A stretch of DNA of 64,000 nucleotides. It comes from Timaviella obliquedivisa GSE-PSE-MK23-08B (lineage in GTDB: Bacteria > Cyanobacteriota > Cyanobacteriia > Elainellales > Elainellaceae). Shown here one piece after another: positions 34,231-45,198 of this stretch. A program made the position numbers and the translations under genes. The stretch lies in contig JAHHII010000014.1 of assembly GCA_019358855.1 (NCBI GenBank), positions 45,019 to 109,018 of the forward strand, read 5' to 3'. Below the pieces are notes generated by a model that made no database searches, had not been told where the DNA came from, and saw only the letters and a list, made by a program, of their open reading frames with translations. The number at the start of each line of letters is the position of its first letter. Within the stretch, counting starts at the first letter, position 1.

Positions 34231-35085
34231 TTAAGAAGTAACAGTCGATTGAATTAGCTTCGAGTTCTCTTGTAGCTCCTGTGGCTCTAAGCTGCGCTGT
34301 AGGGTTTCAACAAACTGGCTCACCCGGTTAGGGTCAATCGGCTGCTCAATCTGCCCCCGCCGCTTCAATGAACTTGACACAATCACGCCATCGGCTGCTT
34401 GAATCAGTTGAGGAATATTTTCCCAACTCGCGCCACTCCCAATAAATACTGGAGTTCCTCTAGCGGCGGCACTTGCTAACTCTAAATCTTCCAAATTTGG
34501 CGGACTGCCTGTCGCCCATCCTGACAAAATGATGCCATCTGCTAAACCCCGTTGAATAGTCTCTTGAACCGCAGTGGTTAGGTTAGGAGAACTTAACGGT
34601 CGGGCATGTTTTACCAATACATCTGCCAAAATTTTGATATCGCTACCCAGTTCTCGGCGGTAGCGGAGTAACTCATGAGCCTGCCCCTCAATCAACCCTT
34701 GGTCTGTCGCCATGACCCCAGTCAAAACATTGACACGAATGAACTGAGCGTTAACACAAGATGCGATCGCCAAGGCGCTCCTAGCATCATTCCGCAAAAC
34801 ATTGATGCCGATCGGTAGCGTCACCATTTGTTTCAACTGATGAACCACCAGCGTCATAGCGCTAACCACCACGGGATCAACCGCATTTTTAGGAAAGGGT
34901 GCATCAAAAAAGTTTTCAACGATAATGCCATGCACACCGCCCGCAGCCAGCGCAGTCGCTTCCTGCTCTGCTCGGTCAATCACAACCTTCAGGTCACCGC
35001 CCCAGCGTGGAGACGTTGGCAACGGCAACAGGTGAACCACACCAATAACAGGATTCAGGGTTTTGAAAATCTGGTTTAAGTCCAC
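34231..35085 (-). CDS. btpA: BtpA family protein (photosystem I biogenesis)
   Basis: 284 residues. 'VIGVVHLLPLPTSPRWGGD', 'GVHGIIVENFFDAPFPK', 'LPIGINVLRNDARSALAIA', 'FIRVNVLTGVMATDQGLI', 'DVLVKHARPL' and 'DGIILSGWATGSPP' are the BtpA/SgcQ signature; the fold is a TIM barrel. In Synechocystis, BtpA is an extrinsic thylakoid protein needed to keep the PsaA/PsaB reaction centre proteins stable, especially in the cold. It is separated from the VKOR gene by about 130 bases on the same strand. Confidence 0.93.
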   Translation of the reverse strand: MDLNQIFKTLNPVIGVVHLLPLPTSPRWGGDLKVVIDRAEQEATALAAGGVHGIIVENFFDAPFPKNAVDPVVVSAMTLVVHQLKQMVTLPIGINVLRNDARSALAIASCVNAQFIRVNVLTGVMATDQGLIEGQAHELLRYRRELGSDIKILADVLVKHARPLSSPNLTTAVQETIQRGLADGIILSGWATGSPPNLEDLELASAAARGTPVFIGSGASWENIPQLIQAADGVIVSSSLKRRGQIEQPIDPNRVSQFVETLQRSLEPQELQENSKLIQSTVTS

Positions 35086-35568
35086 GAGCTTCCAGTATTG
35101 GGACTCATCAAAGAACGTCTCTCATAATAACTTTTCAGGGGACTGTTTTTGCAGCAACTCTAATTTGTCGTGAATTTGTCGTGTCCTAGTCAAATTCGTC
35201 GCAACCCTAGTTAGAACTAATTGAGCTATAGTGAGAGACGACCTCGCATTCCCCAACAGCGCTAATTCAAAGTAGATAAAAGTTACCCTTGAAAAAAACC
35301 GTAACACATCGTAATATTTCATTTTTTGCGATATCATTGTATGCAGCATCGCAAAGCGATCGCAACTTGATAAAAACTATTAGTTAATGCTTGGGCTACA
35401 AAACCCAGACCTTCTCAAAGAGCCATTTCTGGTGGATTTTATAGTGTGAGAGGTCTATGACGGCAGGATTCATACCCTGCATGGGCGACCCTTGTGGTAT
35501 CTGCAAAGCAGCGCGCTGCGAATGACCTGATTAACCTTTCACCATCCACGTTCAATTACCTATTACTT
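35086..35568. other. Intergenic region between btpA and rimO
   Basis: Divergent spacer that must hold both promoters. It contains a short repeated phrase AATTTGTCGTG at 35162-35183 and the 34-bp dispersed repeat at 35483-35516. No coding frame looks real; frames extending rimO upstream run through the repeat. Confidence 0.5.
35483..35516 (+). repeat. 34-bp dispersed repeat, copy 3
   Basis: GGGCGACCCTTGTGGTATCT, then GCAAAGCAGCGCGC, with one or two changes from the other copies. It ends 52 bases before the rimO start, so it lies in the rimO leader or promoter. Confidence 0.85.
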
Positions 35569-36936
35569 ATGGGCGACAAGCCAACTATTGCCGTTTCGCA
35601 CCTCGGGTGCGAGAAAAATCGAATCGACACAGAACACATGTTGGGGCTTCTGGTTCAAGCAGGTTACTCGGTTGACTCCAATGAGGAACTGGCAGACTAT
35701 GTCATTGTTAACACCTGTAGCTTCATCCAGGCGGCTCGTGAAGAATCCGTTCAGACGTTGGTGGAACTCGCTGAAGCTAATAAAAAAATCGTGATTACGG
35801 GCTGCATGGCTCAGCACTTTCAGCAAGAACTGCTAGATGAACTGCCCGAAGCTGTTGCAGTGGTTGGCACTGGGGATTACCAAAAAATCGTTGATGTGAT
35901 CCAACGTGCTGAAGCTGGCGAACGGGTTAAAGAGATTTCCGCAGAGCCTACTTACATTGCTGATGAAACTGTTCCTCGCTACCGCACCACCACTGAAGGG
36001 GTTGCCTATTTGCGTGTCGCAGAGGGCTGTGATTATCGCTGTGCCTTTTGCATCATCCCTCACCTGAGAGGGGATCAGCGATCGCGCTCCATTGAATCTA
36101 TTGTTGCCGAAGCTCAACAGCTTGCAGCAGAAGGCGTCCAGGAAATCATCTTAATTTCTCAGATCACCACCAACTACGGATTAGATCTGTACGGCGAACC
36201 AAAATTAGCCGAGCTTCTACGGGCGCTTGGCAAAGTCGAGGTTCCCTGGATTCGGATGCACTATGCCTATCCAACCGGGTTAACTCCCAAAGTCATTGAG
36301 GCAATTCAGGAAACTCCTAATGTAATCCCTTATCTGGACTTGCCTCTCCAACATTCTCACCCTGAGATATTGCGCGCCATGAACCGACCCTGGCAAGGGC
36401 GAGTTAACGATGGCATTATCGAGCGCATCAAAGCTGCCCTACCCAACGCGGTGCTGAGAACCACGTTAATAGTTGGGTTCCCTGGCGAAACTGAAGAGCA
36501 TTTTGAACATCTGCTTCAGTTCGTTGAACGCCACGAGTTTGATCACGTCGGCGTGTTCACCTTCTCTCCTGAAGAAGGAACTGCCGCCTATTTGCTCCCT
36601 AACCCCATCTCTCAAGAAGTAATGGACGAGCGGCGAGACGCAATCATGACCTTACAACAACCGATTTCCTTGAAAAGGAACCGGGCAGAAATTGGCAAAG
36701 TGATTGATGTGCTGATTGAACAAGAAAACCCAGAGACAGGTGAACTCGTTGGTCGATCGATTCGGTTTGCCCCGGAAGTCGATGGACTAGTTTATGTCCA
36801 GGGCGAAGCGCGGTTAGGGACGATTGTCCCTGTCGCCATCACAGATGCAGATATTTATGACCTCTATGGTCATATTGCTGATCTATCTACTCAACTCAGA
36901 GGTGCGCTCAGCCGTGTCTCTGTTCACACACCTTAA
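35569..36936 (+). CDS. rimO: Ribosomal protein uS12 methylthiotransferase RimO
   Basis: 455 residues from the ATG at 35569, where the conserved '[20 protein letters not shown]' begins; the frame is open to 35494. RimO adds a methylthio group to an Asp of ribosomal protein S12. Domains: UPF0004 (Cys in 'LGCEKN', 'NTCSFI' and 'GCMAQH'), radical SAM with CxxxCxxC in '[15 protein letters not shown]', and a C-terminal TRAM domain. Just 9 bases separate it from the helicase gene, the order also known in Synechocystis (slr0082-slr0083). Confidence 0.96.
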   Translation: MGDKPTIAVSHLGCEKNRIDTEHMLGLLVQAGYSVDSNEELADYVIVNTCSFIQAAREESVQTLVELAEANKKIVITGCMAQHFQQELLDELPEAVAVVGTGDYQKIVDVIQRAEAGERVKEISAEPTYIADETVPRYRTTTEGVAYLRVAEGCDYRCAFCIIPHLRGDQRSRSIESIVAEAQQLAAEGVQEIILISQITTNYGLDLYGEPKLAELLRALGKVEVPWIRMHYAYPTGLTPKVIEAIQETPNVIPYLDLPLQHSHPEILRAMNRPWQGRVNDGIIERIKAALPNAVLRTTLIVGFPGETEEHFEHLLQFVERHEFDHVGVFTFSPEEGTAAYLLPNPISQEVMDERRDAIMTLQQPISLKRNRAEIGKVIDVLIEQENPETGELVGRSIRFAPEVDGLVYVQGEARLGTIVPVAITDADIYDLYGHIADLSTQLRGALSRVSVHTP

Positions 36937-36945
36937 GGAGCTTTA

Positions 36946-38394
36946 ATGACCCTTTCATTCAATAGCTTAGGTTTGTCCGAAGAGCGCGTGCAACACCTTG
37001 AGAAATCAGGTTTTGAAACGCCAACGGCAATCCAAGCCCAAGCCATTCCCCATTTACTAGCTGGACGCGACATGGTTGGTCTGGCACAAACGGGCACCGG
37101 TAAGACGGCTGCTTTTGCGCTGCCGATGCTGGAACGCATTGACCTTAATAGCAATGTGGTTCAAGCCTTAGTCTTGACTCCCACTCGCGAGTTAGCGGTT
37201 CAGGTTTTCCAAGCGATTCGCTCTTTTAGTGATGACAAGCGATTACAAGTTCTGCCGATCTATGGTGGACAGTCTATTGATATTCAAATGCGTCGCCTTC
37301 ACCGAGGTGTCCAGGTTGTGGTTGGCACGCCTGGACGGGTTTTAGACTTGCTTAAGCGAGGCGACCTAAAGCTCAATAACGTGAGCTTTCTGGTACTTGA
37401 TGAAGCAGACGAGATGCTGAATATGGGCTTTATTCAAGATGTTGAGCGCATCTTGGCACAGGCTCCCGCAGAGCGCCAAACGGCATTTTTCTCGGCAACG
37501 ATGGAGCCCTCAATTCGAGAACTAACTGCTAAATTCCTACGATCGCCCGTCATTGTCAATGTTGAGCAAGCTAAGACTGCTCCCTCGCGCATTAACCAGG
37601 TAGCATACATTGTTCCTCGCGGCTGGACTAAAGCGCGATCGCTCCAGCCCATTTTAGAAATGGAGGATCCCGAATCGGCGCTGATCTTTGTGCGGACTCG
37701 GAAAGCAGCGGCTGATTTAACTCGCCAACTTCAGTCTGCTGGACACAGCGTAGACGAATACCACGGCGACCTGAGCCAGTCTCAGCGCGAACGTCTACTG
37801 CTTCGCTTCCGTCAGCGTCAGGTGCGGTGGGTTGTCGCAACAGACATTGCTGCCCGAGGTCTCCACGTCGATGATCTGACGCACGTGATTAACTATGACC
37901 TGCCTGATAGTGTAGAAAGTTACGTTCACCGGATTGGACGAACTGGACGGGCTGGTAAAGAAGGAACTGCAATTTCGATCGTTCATCCGCTCGACAAGCG
38001 TAAGCTGAGAGATATTGAACGCCATGTCCGTCAGAGCTTGACGATTGGCACTATTCCTACGCGCGCAGAAATTGAAGCACGTCATTTGCAAAAGCTTAAG
38101 AGCCAGGTTGGGGAAGCGCTTGCAGGTGAACGCATGGCTTCCTTCCTTCCGATCGTGTCTCAGCTTAGCGAGGAATTTGATCCCCATATGATCGCTGCTG
38201 CTGCGCTGCAAATGGCGTATGACTACATCCGCCCAAGCTGGATGAAGTCGGATCAGCCTACTGACGACCCTGTGTACGAAGAAGAACGTAAGCCTCGGCG
38301 TTATGGCAACAGTTCGTCTCGCTCGTCGGGCGGATCTTCTGTTCCTAAAGGTAAACCCGTCAAGCGTGATAAGGCATCCGGTGCTGTCCATTAA
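36946..38394 (+). CDS. crhR: DEAD-box RNA helicase, CrhR type
   Basis: 482 residues. Motifs in order: Q motif 'GFETPTAIQAQAIPHLL', I 'AQTGTGKTAAF', Ia 'PTRELAVQV', II 'VLDEADEML', III 'FSATM', IV 'ALIFVRTRKAAAD', V 'VATDIAARGLHVDDL' and VI 'HRIGRTGRAG'. The C-terminal extension is basic and Ser/Gly-rich. In Synechocystis CrhR is cold- and redox-regulated and unwinds and anneals RNA. AAGGAG precedes the ATG, and the position after rimO supports orthology with CrhR rather than another DEAD-box paralogue. Confidence 0.93.
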   Translation: MTLSFNSLGLSEERVQHLEKSGFETPTAIQAQAIPHLLAGRDMVGLAQTGTGKTAAFALPMLERIDLNSNVVQALVLTPTRELAVQVFQAIRSFSDDKRLQVLPIYGGQSIDIQMRRLHRGVQVVVGTPGRVLDLLKRGDLKLNNVSFLVLDEADEMLNMGFIQDVERILAQAPAERQTAFFSATMEPSIRELTAKFLRSPVIVNVEQAKTAPSRINQVAYIVPRGWTKARSLQPILEMEDPESALIFVRTRKAAADLTRQLQSAGHSVDEYHGDLSQSQRERLLLRFRQRQVRWVVATDIAARGLHVDDLTHVINYDLPDSVESYVHRIGRTGRAGKEGTAISIVHPLDKRKLRDIERHVRQSLTIGTIPTRAEIEARHLQKLKSQVGEALAGERMASFLPIVSQLSEEFDPHMIAAAALQMAYDYIRPSWMKSDQPTDDPVYEEERKPRRYGNSSSRSSGGSSVPKGKPVKRDKASGAVH

Positions 38395-39160
38395 TCTCTT
38401 GGATTACTACCGTCAGATTAGTCAACAGCTTCTGACGGTAGTAGATTTGGAGACAACGGGCTTATATCCGTCTAATAGTCGCGTCATTGAAGTTTCCGTT
38501 CTCCAAGCTACTTTGGAGGGCGGTATTCGTTTGCATGAAACAAGTTTGATTAATCCTCAGACTTGCGTTCCTAGTAAGATTACTCACATTACAGGCATTT
38601 CTCAGGAGATGGTGGAAAGAGATGGGGCGATCGCCCCTGAGGTTTTCCCCTATTATCTTCCTCTTCTCAATTCTGGTATCCTTACAGCCCACAATATAGA
38701 GTTCGACTATCCCTTTTTGCAGGCAGAGTACCAGCGATTAGGGATAGTTTTTGAGCGTCCTACAGAACAACATCTCTGCACTGTTCAACTCTCTCGCTTG
38801 ATGCTGCCTGATTTATCTTCCCGCAGTCTGCCAAATCTTGTTCGACACTTCGGTTTCCAAGTCGGCAAATCCCATAGAGCTAAGGCAGATACCTTAGCTT
38901 GTTGGCTTTTGGCAAAACAGCTATTAACTGAAATGCTTAATGAACCTGACAAAGATTTGCTCGATCGCTTTGCTCGTCAGTGGTTGCCGCTAAAGGAGGC
39001 TGCCAGGTTACTAAACTGTTCGCAGCCTAAAGCAAAAGTATTGCTAGCTGTGATTCCTTCTCGGCAAGCCGGTCGTAGTGGCACACTCATGTATCAGCGA
39101 GGAGATGTAGAGCGAATGTTGGACGAAGAGCAAGGAAACTCCCAGCTATCTTTGCTTTGA
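38381..39160 (+). CDS. DEDDh 3'-5' exonuclease (DnaQ-like) with C-terminal HTH-like end
   Basis: 259 residues if it starts at GTG 38381, which has AAGG seven bases upstream and overlaps the end of crhR by 14 bases; the frame is open to an ATG at 38303. Exonuclease motifs are Exo I 'VVDLETTGLYP', Exo II 'LTAHNIEFDYPFL' and Exo III 'HRAKADTLACWLLAK', like the proofreading subunit epsilon. The C-terminal 50 residues, 'PLKEAARLLNCSQPKAKVL' and 'LMYQRGDVERML', resemble an excisionase-type winged helix. Overlap with crhR suggests coupled expression. Confidence 0.87.
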   Translation: MLSINLLDYYRQISQQLLTVVDLETTGLYPSNSRVIEVSVLQATLEGGIRLHETSLINPQTCVPSKITHITGISQEMVERDGAIAPEVFPYYLPLLNSGILTAHNIEFDYPFLQAEYQRLGIVFERPTEQHLCTVQLSRLMLPDLSSRSLPNLVRHFGFQVGKSHRAKADTLACWLLAKQLLTEMLNEPDKDLLDRFARQWLPLKEAARLLNCSQPKAKVLLAVIPSRQAGRSGTLMYQRGDVERMLDEEQGNSQLSLL

Positions 39161-39264
39161 GCCATTTGCTTGATGTACGCTCTCTTTAAAATGTAATGCG
39201 ATGCTCTAGCGACTATCAGAGCAATGAGTCTACGGTGAAGAAGTGGCTATGATTTCTAATTAAG

Positions 39265-39312
39265 TCATAATAAAACCCCATAGACTCTTTAAGAATCTAT
39301 AGGGTTTATTAT
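39265..39312. terminator. Bidirectional terminator between exonuclease and infB
   Basis: Inverted repeat CATAATAAAACCCCATAGA / TCTATAGGGTTTATTATG around CTCTTTAAGAA. It lies between two convergent genes and could serve both. Confidence 0.75.
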
Positions 39313-39329
39313 GACAGCGTCTATAGAGT

Positions 39330-42300
39330 CTATGCTGCAGACAAGGTTCGGCGCTTGCTAACCAAGCGGAAGACTTCAATAATGTCTTTCTCCGCCCAGT
39401 CCTTGAAGTTATCTAAGCCAATACCACACTCATAGCCAGCGTTGACTTCCTTCGTATCTTCCTTCATCCGCTTGAGTGAATCAAGATTGCCTTCATGCAC
39501 AATCTCGTTACCTCGACGAACCCGAACACGAGTGTTCCGAACTATTTTGCCAGACAAGACATAACATCCAGCAACTGCACCTCGTCCTACTGGGAAGACA
39601 GCCCGAACTTCCACCTGACCCAACGGCTCTTCCACCATCTCAGGATCAAGCAGACCTTCCATTGCACCCTGGATATCTTCCAAGAGCTTATAGATGATGT
39701 TGTAGTCGCGGACATCAATACCAGCTTTATCGGCTGCTTGGCGCGCCCCACTTGCCAAAGTGGTGTTGAAGCCCACAATCACCGCAGAACTAGCTGCCGC
39801 CAAGTCTACATCTGTCTCAGTTATTTCGCCGGGTGCTGCTAATAGCACTCGAACCTGAACTTCCTTCTGAGGTAACTGTTGCAGCGCTCCTAGAATTGCT
39901 TCTACAGAACCTTGGACATCTGCCTTCAAGATCAAGTTAAGTTCTTTTAACTCACCCTCTTGAGCTTGAGCCGAGATAGTAGTTAGACTGACACGACGCG
40001 ATGCCATTGCCTGCTGGAGGCGGGACAGTCTTTGCTGATCAGTGCGATCGGAAGCCAAAGAGCGAGCCTCTCTCTCGTCTCGATAGACTTCAAACTCATC
40101 TCCAGCAGCAGGTACATCACTCAGACCTAGAACTTCAACTGCATAAGATGGACCAGCAACGGTAACACGCTTGCCGCGATCGTCAATCATCGCCCGTACC
40201 TTACCAAACACCGAACCCGCTACTAGGATGTCGCCTACCTTAAGCGTTCCGTTTTGGATAATCAGACTAGCAACAGGACCTCTCGCTTTATCAAGGTTGG
40301 CCTCAATGACTGTTCCTTTAGCAGGGCGATCGGGGTTAGCGTAGAGGTCTTCTACTTCCGATACCAGCAGAATCATTTCTAAGAGGGTTTCTAGATTTTC
40401 GCCCTTAATGGCGCTAACGGGCACCATAACAGTGTCACCCCCCCATTCTTCAGCCACTAGTCCGTACTCGGTTAACTCTTGCTTAACGCGATCGGGCTGT
40501 GCCCCTTCTTTATCAATCTTGTTGATAGCAACAATGATAGGCACACCTGCCGCTTTAGCATGACTAATCGCCTCAACGGTTTGGGGACGCACTCCATCGT
40601 CAGCCGCAACCACCAAGATCGCGACATCAGTAACCCTGGCTCCTCTTGCCCGCATTGCTGTAAACGCTTCGTGTCCAGGAGTATCTAAGAACACAACTTG
40701 CTGAACTTGATCACCATGCTCTACGTCAACGTGATACGCCCCAATATGCTGGGTAATACCGCCTGCTTCACCTTGTGCCACCTTGGTTTTACGAATAGAG
40801 TCAAGCAAGGTCGTCTTACCATGGTCAACGTGTCCCATGATGGTGACCACAGGCGGACGACGGATGAGGTGATCCAGGTCAGATGCCTCAATCATCTCGG
40901 TAACTTTCTTCGCTTCAGCCTCGACTAGACCTGTCTCAACTTCAATCTCAAACTCTTGAGCCACCATGGCGGCAGTAGGAATGTCAAGAATTTGATTGAT
41001 GTTAGCAGCAATGCCTTTGATGAAGAGAACCTTAATCAGTTCAGTCTCAGGAACGCCTAGCAACTCTGCCAGGTCATGCACTGAGAGACTTCCTGTGAGG
41101 GTAATTTGCTCAGGACGCTGACGAACTTCTTCTTGACGGCGATCGCGCTTAAAGCCACGAGAGTTACCACTATCAGAAGAAGACCTCTTACTCTTAGGTG
41201 GGCTAAAAGTCGCTACAGCAGGCTTAGAACCAGGTTTCGCTTTTTGCTTGGCTGGGCGTGCTAGAGACAAACTAATTTGAATGGGACTGGGCTCACCATT
41301 GTCATTCTCATCGTCATCATCAAGTAAAGCTCCTGCCGCTAATTCATCTTCATCTTCAATAACAGGCTGTACACGGCGCTTTGTCTTGGTTGCAGCTGCC
41401 TTAGCTGCCTTAGCCGCCGTTTCTTGTTCATCGTCTTCCTCTTCCTCCCAGCCTTTGTTTTTCTTAGGAGGCCGAGGAGGCGTAGGACGGCGAAGATCGT
41501 CACCTAGTGCAGGGGGTGCCGCTGTTCCATCGACACCTACTTTTACTTCGCCTGTGTCTGCGGCTGGGCGAGAGGGCTTATGTCGTAGCTCAATAATGGG
41601 CTTAGGGCGAAGCTGAGGTGCATCAGCGATCGCCGGACTTTCATGGCGACGAGGTGCATCTTTGGTTGTGAGAATAATCTCGGTAGCTCTACCATTTTCT
41701 GGAGCTGTCTGCTCAGATGTATCAACTTTCGCTTTTCTTAGAGTCGGACGGTTTGCCGAACTGGTGGTCACTGCATGAGGAGACTTTGCGACAGGGCGAC
41801 TAGGCGGCACAACTAACTCTCTAGGTGCTGCCGTCATCGGATTTTTTAGAGGAACAGTCTCTGCTGCCACAGAGGGTTGTTCTAGCTCAGTAACATTCAC
41901 TTCTCCTTCAGGCGCTTCTGGCTCAACTGTCGATCCGTTCATCTCAGTGTCGGATACAGCATCAACTGCACTATTGTCTGCCAAAGCTTCGTTGACGATA
42001 GTGTCATTGACCACCCTATCCTCATCAGCATTGGCTATTTCACCAGGACGCGCCGGAGGACGAGCAGGCGCACTCAGTTTTGCCAGAGGCTGAGCGGGGG
42101 GGGCTACATTGGTTGTAACTGGAGCTACGGCCTCGACTTCTGGGCGCTTGGGCGGCTCGGTTAGAGGACGATTTCGACGGATTTCTAAAATCTGCTGTTT
42201 CTTTACAGGGGGCTTGAGCGACTGCTTGGCTGTAGAAGTAGCAGAAGGAGCCGAAGTGGGCTTTTGGGAGAGGGTGGGAGTATATTTCTCAGCCGCAGTG

Positions 42301-42446
42301 CGAATTTGAGCAGCCTCTTCTTCAGTAATGGTGCTGCTATGGCTTTTAACTGAGATGCTGAGCTTATCGCAAACCGTCAAGATGTCTCGATTGTCCAAAT
42401 TCAATTCCTTCGATAACTCGTATATTCTGACTTTGCCGTTGTTCAT
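39330..42446 (-). CDS. infB: Translation initiation factor IF-2
   Basis: 1038 residues; the long low-complexity N-terminal half (Pro/Ala/Lys/Glu-rich, about 60-440) is typical for cyanobacterial IF-2. An IF2_N helical piece '[21 protein letters not shown]' begins the protein, a second lies at '[23 protein letters not shown]'. GTPase motifs: G1 '[12 protein letters not shown]', G3 '[16 protein letters not shown]', G4 'VAINKID', G5 'VSAIKG'. Domains III and IV follow and bind initiator tRNA. It is the last gene of the rimP-nusA-ylxR-infB group but sits 396 bases after ylxR, so it may have its own promoter. Confidence 0.98.
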   Translation of the reverse strand: MNNGKVRIYELSKELNLDNRDILTVCDKLSISVKSHSSTITEEEAAQIRTAAEKYTPTLSQKPTSAPSATSTAKQSLKPPVKKQQILEIRRNRPLTEPPKRPEVEAVAPVTTNVAPPAQPLAKLSAPARPPARPGEIANADEDRVVNDTIVNEALADNSAVDAVSDTEMNGSTVEPEAPEGEVNVTELEQPSVAAETVPLKNPMTAAPRELVVPPSRPVAKSPHAVTTSSANRPTLRKAKVDTSEQTAPENGRATEIILTTKDAPRRHESPAIADAPQLRPKPIIELRHKPSRPAADTGEVKVGVDGTAAPPALGDDLRRPTPPRPPKKNKGWEEEEDDEQETAAKAAKAAATKTKRRVQPVIEDEDELAAGALLDDDDENDNGEPSPIQISLSLARPAKQKAKPGSKPAVATFSPPKSKRSSSDSGNSRGFKRDRRQEEVRQRPEQITLTGSLSVHDLAELLGVPETELIKVLFIKGIAANINQILDIPTAAMVAQEFEIEVETGLVEAEAKKVTEMIEASDLDHLIRRPPVVTIMGHVDHGKTTLLDSIRKTKVAQGEAGGITQHIGAYHVDVEHGDQVQQVVFLDTPGHEAFTAMRARGARVTDVAILVVAADDGVRPQTVEAISHAKAAGVPIIVAINKIDKEGAQPDRVKQELTEYGLVAEEWGGDTVMVPVSAIKGENLETLLEMILLVSEVEDLYANPDRPAKGTVIEANLDKARGPVASLIIQNGTLKVGDILVAGSVFGKVRAMIDDRGKRVTVAGPSYAVEVLGLSDVPAAGDEFEVYRDEREARSLASDRTDQQRLSRLQQAMASRRVSLTTISAQAQEGELKELNLILKADVQGSVEAILGALQQLPQKEVQVRVLLAAPGEITETDVDLAAASSAVIVGFNTTLASGARQAADKAGIDVRDYNIIYKLLEDIQGAMEGLLDPEMVEEPLGQVEVRAVFPVGRGAVAGCYVLSGKIVRNTRVRVRRGNEIVHEGNLDSLKRMKEDTKEVNAGYECGIGLDNFKDWAEKDIIEVFRLVSKRRTLSAA

Positions 42447-42627
42447 CCAATATCCCCTCTGCGACCTGAATATGTGTGCTACATAGTGACCTACTGCTTT
42501 TCCTGAACGAAACTACACTGGAGACATTAACCCGAATTCTAGCTAAAACCAGATCATTCCACTCAGAGAATGCCACAAGGACTATCTCTGTGACTACCAA
42601 GCTTAATCTTTTAGTTACTGTCTTCAC

Positions 42628-42657
42628 CAAGATTACTCCTTGCAGGGAGTAATCTTG
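42628..42657 (-). promoter_or_regulatory. Hairpin in the infB leader
   Basis: Perfect 12-bp stem CAAGATTACTCC / GGAGTAATCTTG with a 6-base loop, about 180 bases before infB. No T run follows on the minus strand, so it is not an obvious terminator; it could be a leader structure or processing site. The rest of 42447-42842 has no gene. Confidence 0.5.
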
Positions 42658-42842
42658 ATGCATCATTGTTGCTCTGCCAATGCTTGTAAGGGCATTTCTT
42701 CTACTTTACATCGTTTTCCACAAGGAATGAGAGCAAGTAATTAGTGCAAAAATTAACGAATGTTAGTCGTTAAAAGGCGCTTGAAGCAGTTCTTTTACTT
42801 TTTGTATAAATTACTGAGCCTACACTCTTACAATCTACACCT

Positions 42843-43136
42843 TCACTCTAGCTTGGCTTTTTCTAAATGACATTGGGTTGGGGGAGCTGATAAGCGCTGC
42901 CAAAGACTCTGATAAAGTTCCTCTGGAACAGCTGCTTTAAGCGATCGCCCAAGTCGGTTCTTTTTCTGTGCCACTTGTAGGCAACTTTCCTGGGGACAGA
43001 GATACGCAGATCTTCCTATGCCTTCCTCCAATTGTACGATGTGAGATGGAAACACCCGTACAATTCGCCAAAAGCCTTCCTTAGGAGAGATTTTTCTGCA
43101 ACTAATACAGCGGCGGTAGTTAGGAAGCATAGGCAT
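42843..43136 (-). CDS. ylxR: YlxR family RNA-binding protein (DUF448)
   Basis: 97 residues. Hallmarks are 'RRCISCRKISPKEGFWRIVRV' and 'GIGRSAYLCPQESCLQVAQKKNRLGRSLKA', i.e. the CxxC pair and the 'GRGAYxC' motif of the family, with conserved basic residues. It lies between nusA and infB as in most bacteria and starts 36 bases after nusA. YlxR-type proteins bind RNA and have been linked to RNase P in some species. Confidence 0.92.
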   Translation of the reverse strand: MPMLPNYRRCISCRKISPKEGFWRIVRVFPSHIVQLEEGIGRSAYLCPQESCLQVAQKKNRLGRSLKAAVPEELYQSLWQRLSAPPTQCHLEKAKLE

Positions 43137-43172
43137 ATCTTGAGTGATCTAAATCCTAAATTTAGCCCTAGT

Positions 43173-44489
43173 CTAATCTTGAGGACGCTGCAAGGCTTCA
43201 TTAACTTCAATTCCAAACCCATCTGCTCCACTAGCGTCCAGTTTCGCTTGGGTTTCGCTGTCTTCAAACCTCTCTTCGGTTTCTTCTGCCCAAGTTGATG
43301 ACTGTGTAGGATAGCGTTCTTCGGCAAATGCCTCTATTTTGCGGTTCTCGGCTTCATAGTCGTACTTAGCAGTATCTTTAATATCGATTTTCCAACCTGT
43401 TAACCGAGCTGCTAAACGAACGTTTTGTCCTTCCTTCCCGATCGCCAAACTCAGTTGGTCTTCTGGAACTAGGACATGGGCTTGACGTTCTTCTGAGTTA
43501 ACCAAACGCACCTCATCTACCCTGGCAGGACTCAGGGCATTAGCAATGTAGGTGGCTGGGTCAGGTGACCAGCGAATGACATCGATTTTTTCGCCCCGTA
43601 GCTCATTGACGACCACTTGAATCCGTGATCCTCTGGCTCCGATGCAGGCTCCTACCGGGTCAACATCGCGCTCAACGGTATCGACCGCAATTTTGGTGCG
43701 AGGCCCTACTGAGCGGGAGGGAGGATTGGCTTCACGAGCAACTGCCACAATCCGAACAATTTCTTCCTCAATTTCAGGGACTTCAGTAGCAAAGAGATCC
43801 ACGACTAATCCAGCATCTGTTCTAGAGGCAAGAAGCTGAGGTCCTCGATGAGAACCCTCCAGGACTTTTTTAAGGAAGACCTTAAAAGTAGCATTGGCGC
43901 GGTAATTGTCGTTGGGCAGCTGATCGCGCTTGAGCAGTTCTGCTTCCACTTCAGATTGACCAAAACCACTAGTCACTGCCAAGATCACAGATTGGCGCTC
44001 GAACCGTAGAACTCTAGCTTGGAGGACAGTTCCCTCTAGCTCTTGAAATTCTTCTTGAACCAGTTTGCGCTGTTGATCTCGAAGCTTCTGGGCAAGAACT
44101 TGCTTGGTTTGAATGGCTGCCATGCGCCCAAAGTCTCCCTGATCGGGGGTGACATCAAGAACAACAGTGTCACCCAGTTGGGCTTCGGCAGCGACTTCTT
44201 GCACTTCTTGTAGCGAAATATTGTGATCGGAGTTATCGACGGTTTCTACGATAGTTTTGGTTGCTAACACTCGAAAGCCTTCGTCTTCGACGTCTAGCTC
44301 AACTTCAAAGTTATTAAAATACTCTTCATCAAAGTTGGGTGCGTCAGCACGATGGGTGCGACGATAGCGTTCGTAGCCTTTCAGCAGCGCCTCGCGCAGG
44401 GCTGCTTGAACCGCGTGCTTGGGCAGGTTGCGCTCGCGGCTAATTTCGTCGATCATTTCTTGGAGTTTGGGTAGCTCGACCATTGACAT
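43173..44489 (-). CDS. nusA: Transcription termination/antitermination factor NusA
   Basis: 438 residues from ATG 44489 (a second ATG two codons later is equally possible). The N-terminal RNA polymerase-binding domain begins '[19 protein letters not shown]', followed by S1 ('[18 protein letters not shown]') and two KH domains ('[21 protein letters not shown]' and '[20 protein letters not shown]'). The C-terminal acidic repeats of enterobacterial NusA are absent, as usual in cyanobacteria; a short acidic tail remains. Second gene of the rimP-nusA-ylxR-infB set. Confidence 0.97.
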   Translation of the reverse strand: MSMVELPKLQEMIDEISRERNLPKHAVQAALREALLKGYERYRRTHRADAPNFDEEYFNNFEVELDVEDEGFRVLATKTIVETVDNSDHNISLQEVQEVAAEAQLGDTVVLDVTPDQGDFGRMAAIQTKQVLAQKLRDQQRKLVQEEFQELEGTVLQARVLRFERQSVILAVTSGFGQSEVEAELLKRDQLPNDNYRANATFKVFLKKVLEGSHRGPQLLASRTDAGLVVDLFATEVPEIEEEIVRIVAVAREANPPSRSVGPRTKIAVDTVERDVDPVGACIGARGSRIQVVVNELRGEKIDVIRWSPDPATYIANALSPARVDEVRLVNSEERQAHVLVPEDQLSLAIGKEGQNVRLAARLTGWKIDIKDTAKYDYEAENRKIEAFAEERYPTQSSTWAEETEERFEDSETQAKLDASGADGFGIEVNEALQRPQD

Positions 44490-44555
44490 CGGAGAAACCT
44501 CTTCAGGGTGGGGATAGATTAAGTTTTTTGAAATTTTTTGGACTTGGGACGATCG

Positions 44556-45020
44556 CTATTCCAGGCGCTCTACGATTTGAACGCGCTCAATGAGATGCCG
44601 AGGAATGGCGATCGTCCGTCCTTTTTGGCTCAGGTGAACGTTGTCATCCTCTCGTCGGATCAAATTTCCCATCCAGGTATTTTGTCCTTTGTAAGGTTCA
44701 AGGGTCGTCACCTCTACCGGGAACCCCTTAAAAGAAGTAAATTCTCGATCAGTGGTTAATGTTCGAGAGATACCAGGACTAGAAACTTCCAGGATATAAG
44801 CATCGGGAATCACTTCCGATTCATCTAACACTGCTTCGAGTGCCTGACTCATCCGTTCACAATCCCGAAGACTGGTGTCTTGTTCTTGATTCCGAACATC
44901 AATGCGTAAAACCGGGGGGCTTTGGTTGGTATGAAAGACCGCTCCTACAACATCTAGCCCAAGGGCAGCAGCAACAGGGGTTGCCAATTCGGTAATGTGG
45001 GGGATGAGGGGATGGGGCAT
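44556..45020 (-). CDS. rimP: Ribosome maturation factor RimP
   Basis: 154 residues. 'ELATPVAAALGLDVVGAVF', 'VLRIDVRNQEQDTSLRDCERMSQALEAVLDESEVI', 'YILEVSSPGISRTLTTDREF' and 'FKGFPVEVTT' are diagnostic, the SSPGxxRxL phrase in particular. RimP acts in 30S subunit maturation. First gene of the operon, preceded by a terminator-like hairpin that separates it from the upstream membrane protein gene. Confidence 0.96.
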   Translation of the reverse strand: MPHPLIPHITELATPVAAALGLDVVGAVFHTNQSPPVLRIDVRNQEQDTSLRDCERMSQALEAVLDESEVIPDAYILEVSSPGISRTLTTDREFTSFKGFPVEVTTLEPYKGQNTWMGNLIRREDDNVHLSQKGRTIAIPRHLIERVQIVERLE

Positions 45021-45067
45021 AACTGGAGCAACCGAGCAAGTTCAGCTAAAAATGATATTAAGAAATT

Positions 45068-45092
45068 AAAAAAAGTGGGCATTGACCCACTT
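45068..45092 (-). terminator. Rho-independent terminator upstream of rimP
   Basis: Minus strand: AAGTGGG-TCAATG-CCCACTT followed by a run of T. It ends transcription of the 45199-46614 gene before the rimP operon. Confidence 0.85.
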
Positions 45093-45198
45093 CAGTGACC
45101 AGCAACTTAATTTTGAACCCAATCAAAATTGGTCGCCAATCTCGAGCTTTAGTTTAGCGCATCAATTCTAAAGCGTGTTGCTCTATGTCTGATTCTCA

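Noticed and set aside
41281..41616. Ser-rich plus-strand frame within infB
   Set aside because: Antisense shadow of the low-complexity Glu/Asp-rich part of IF-2.
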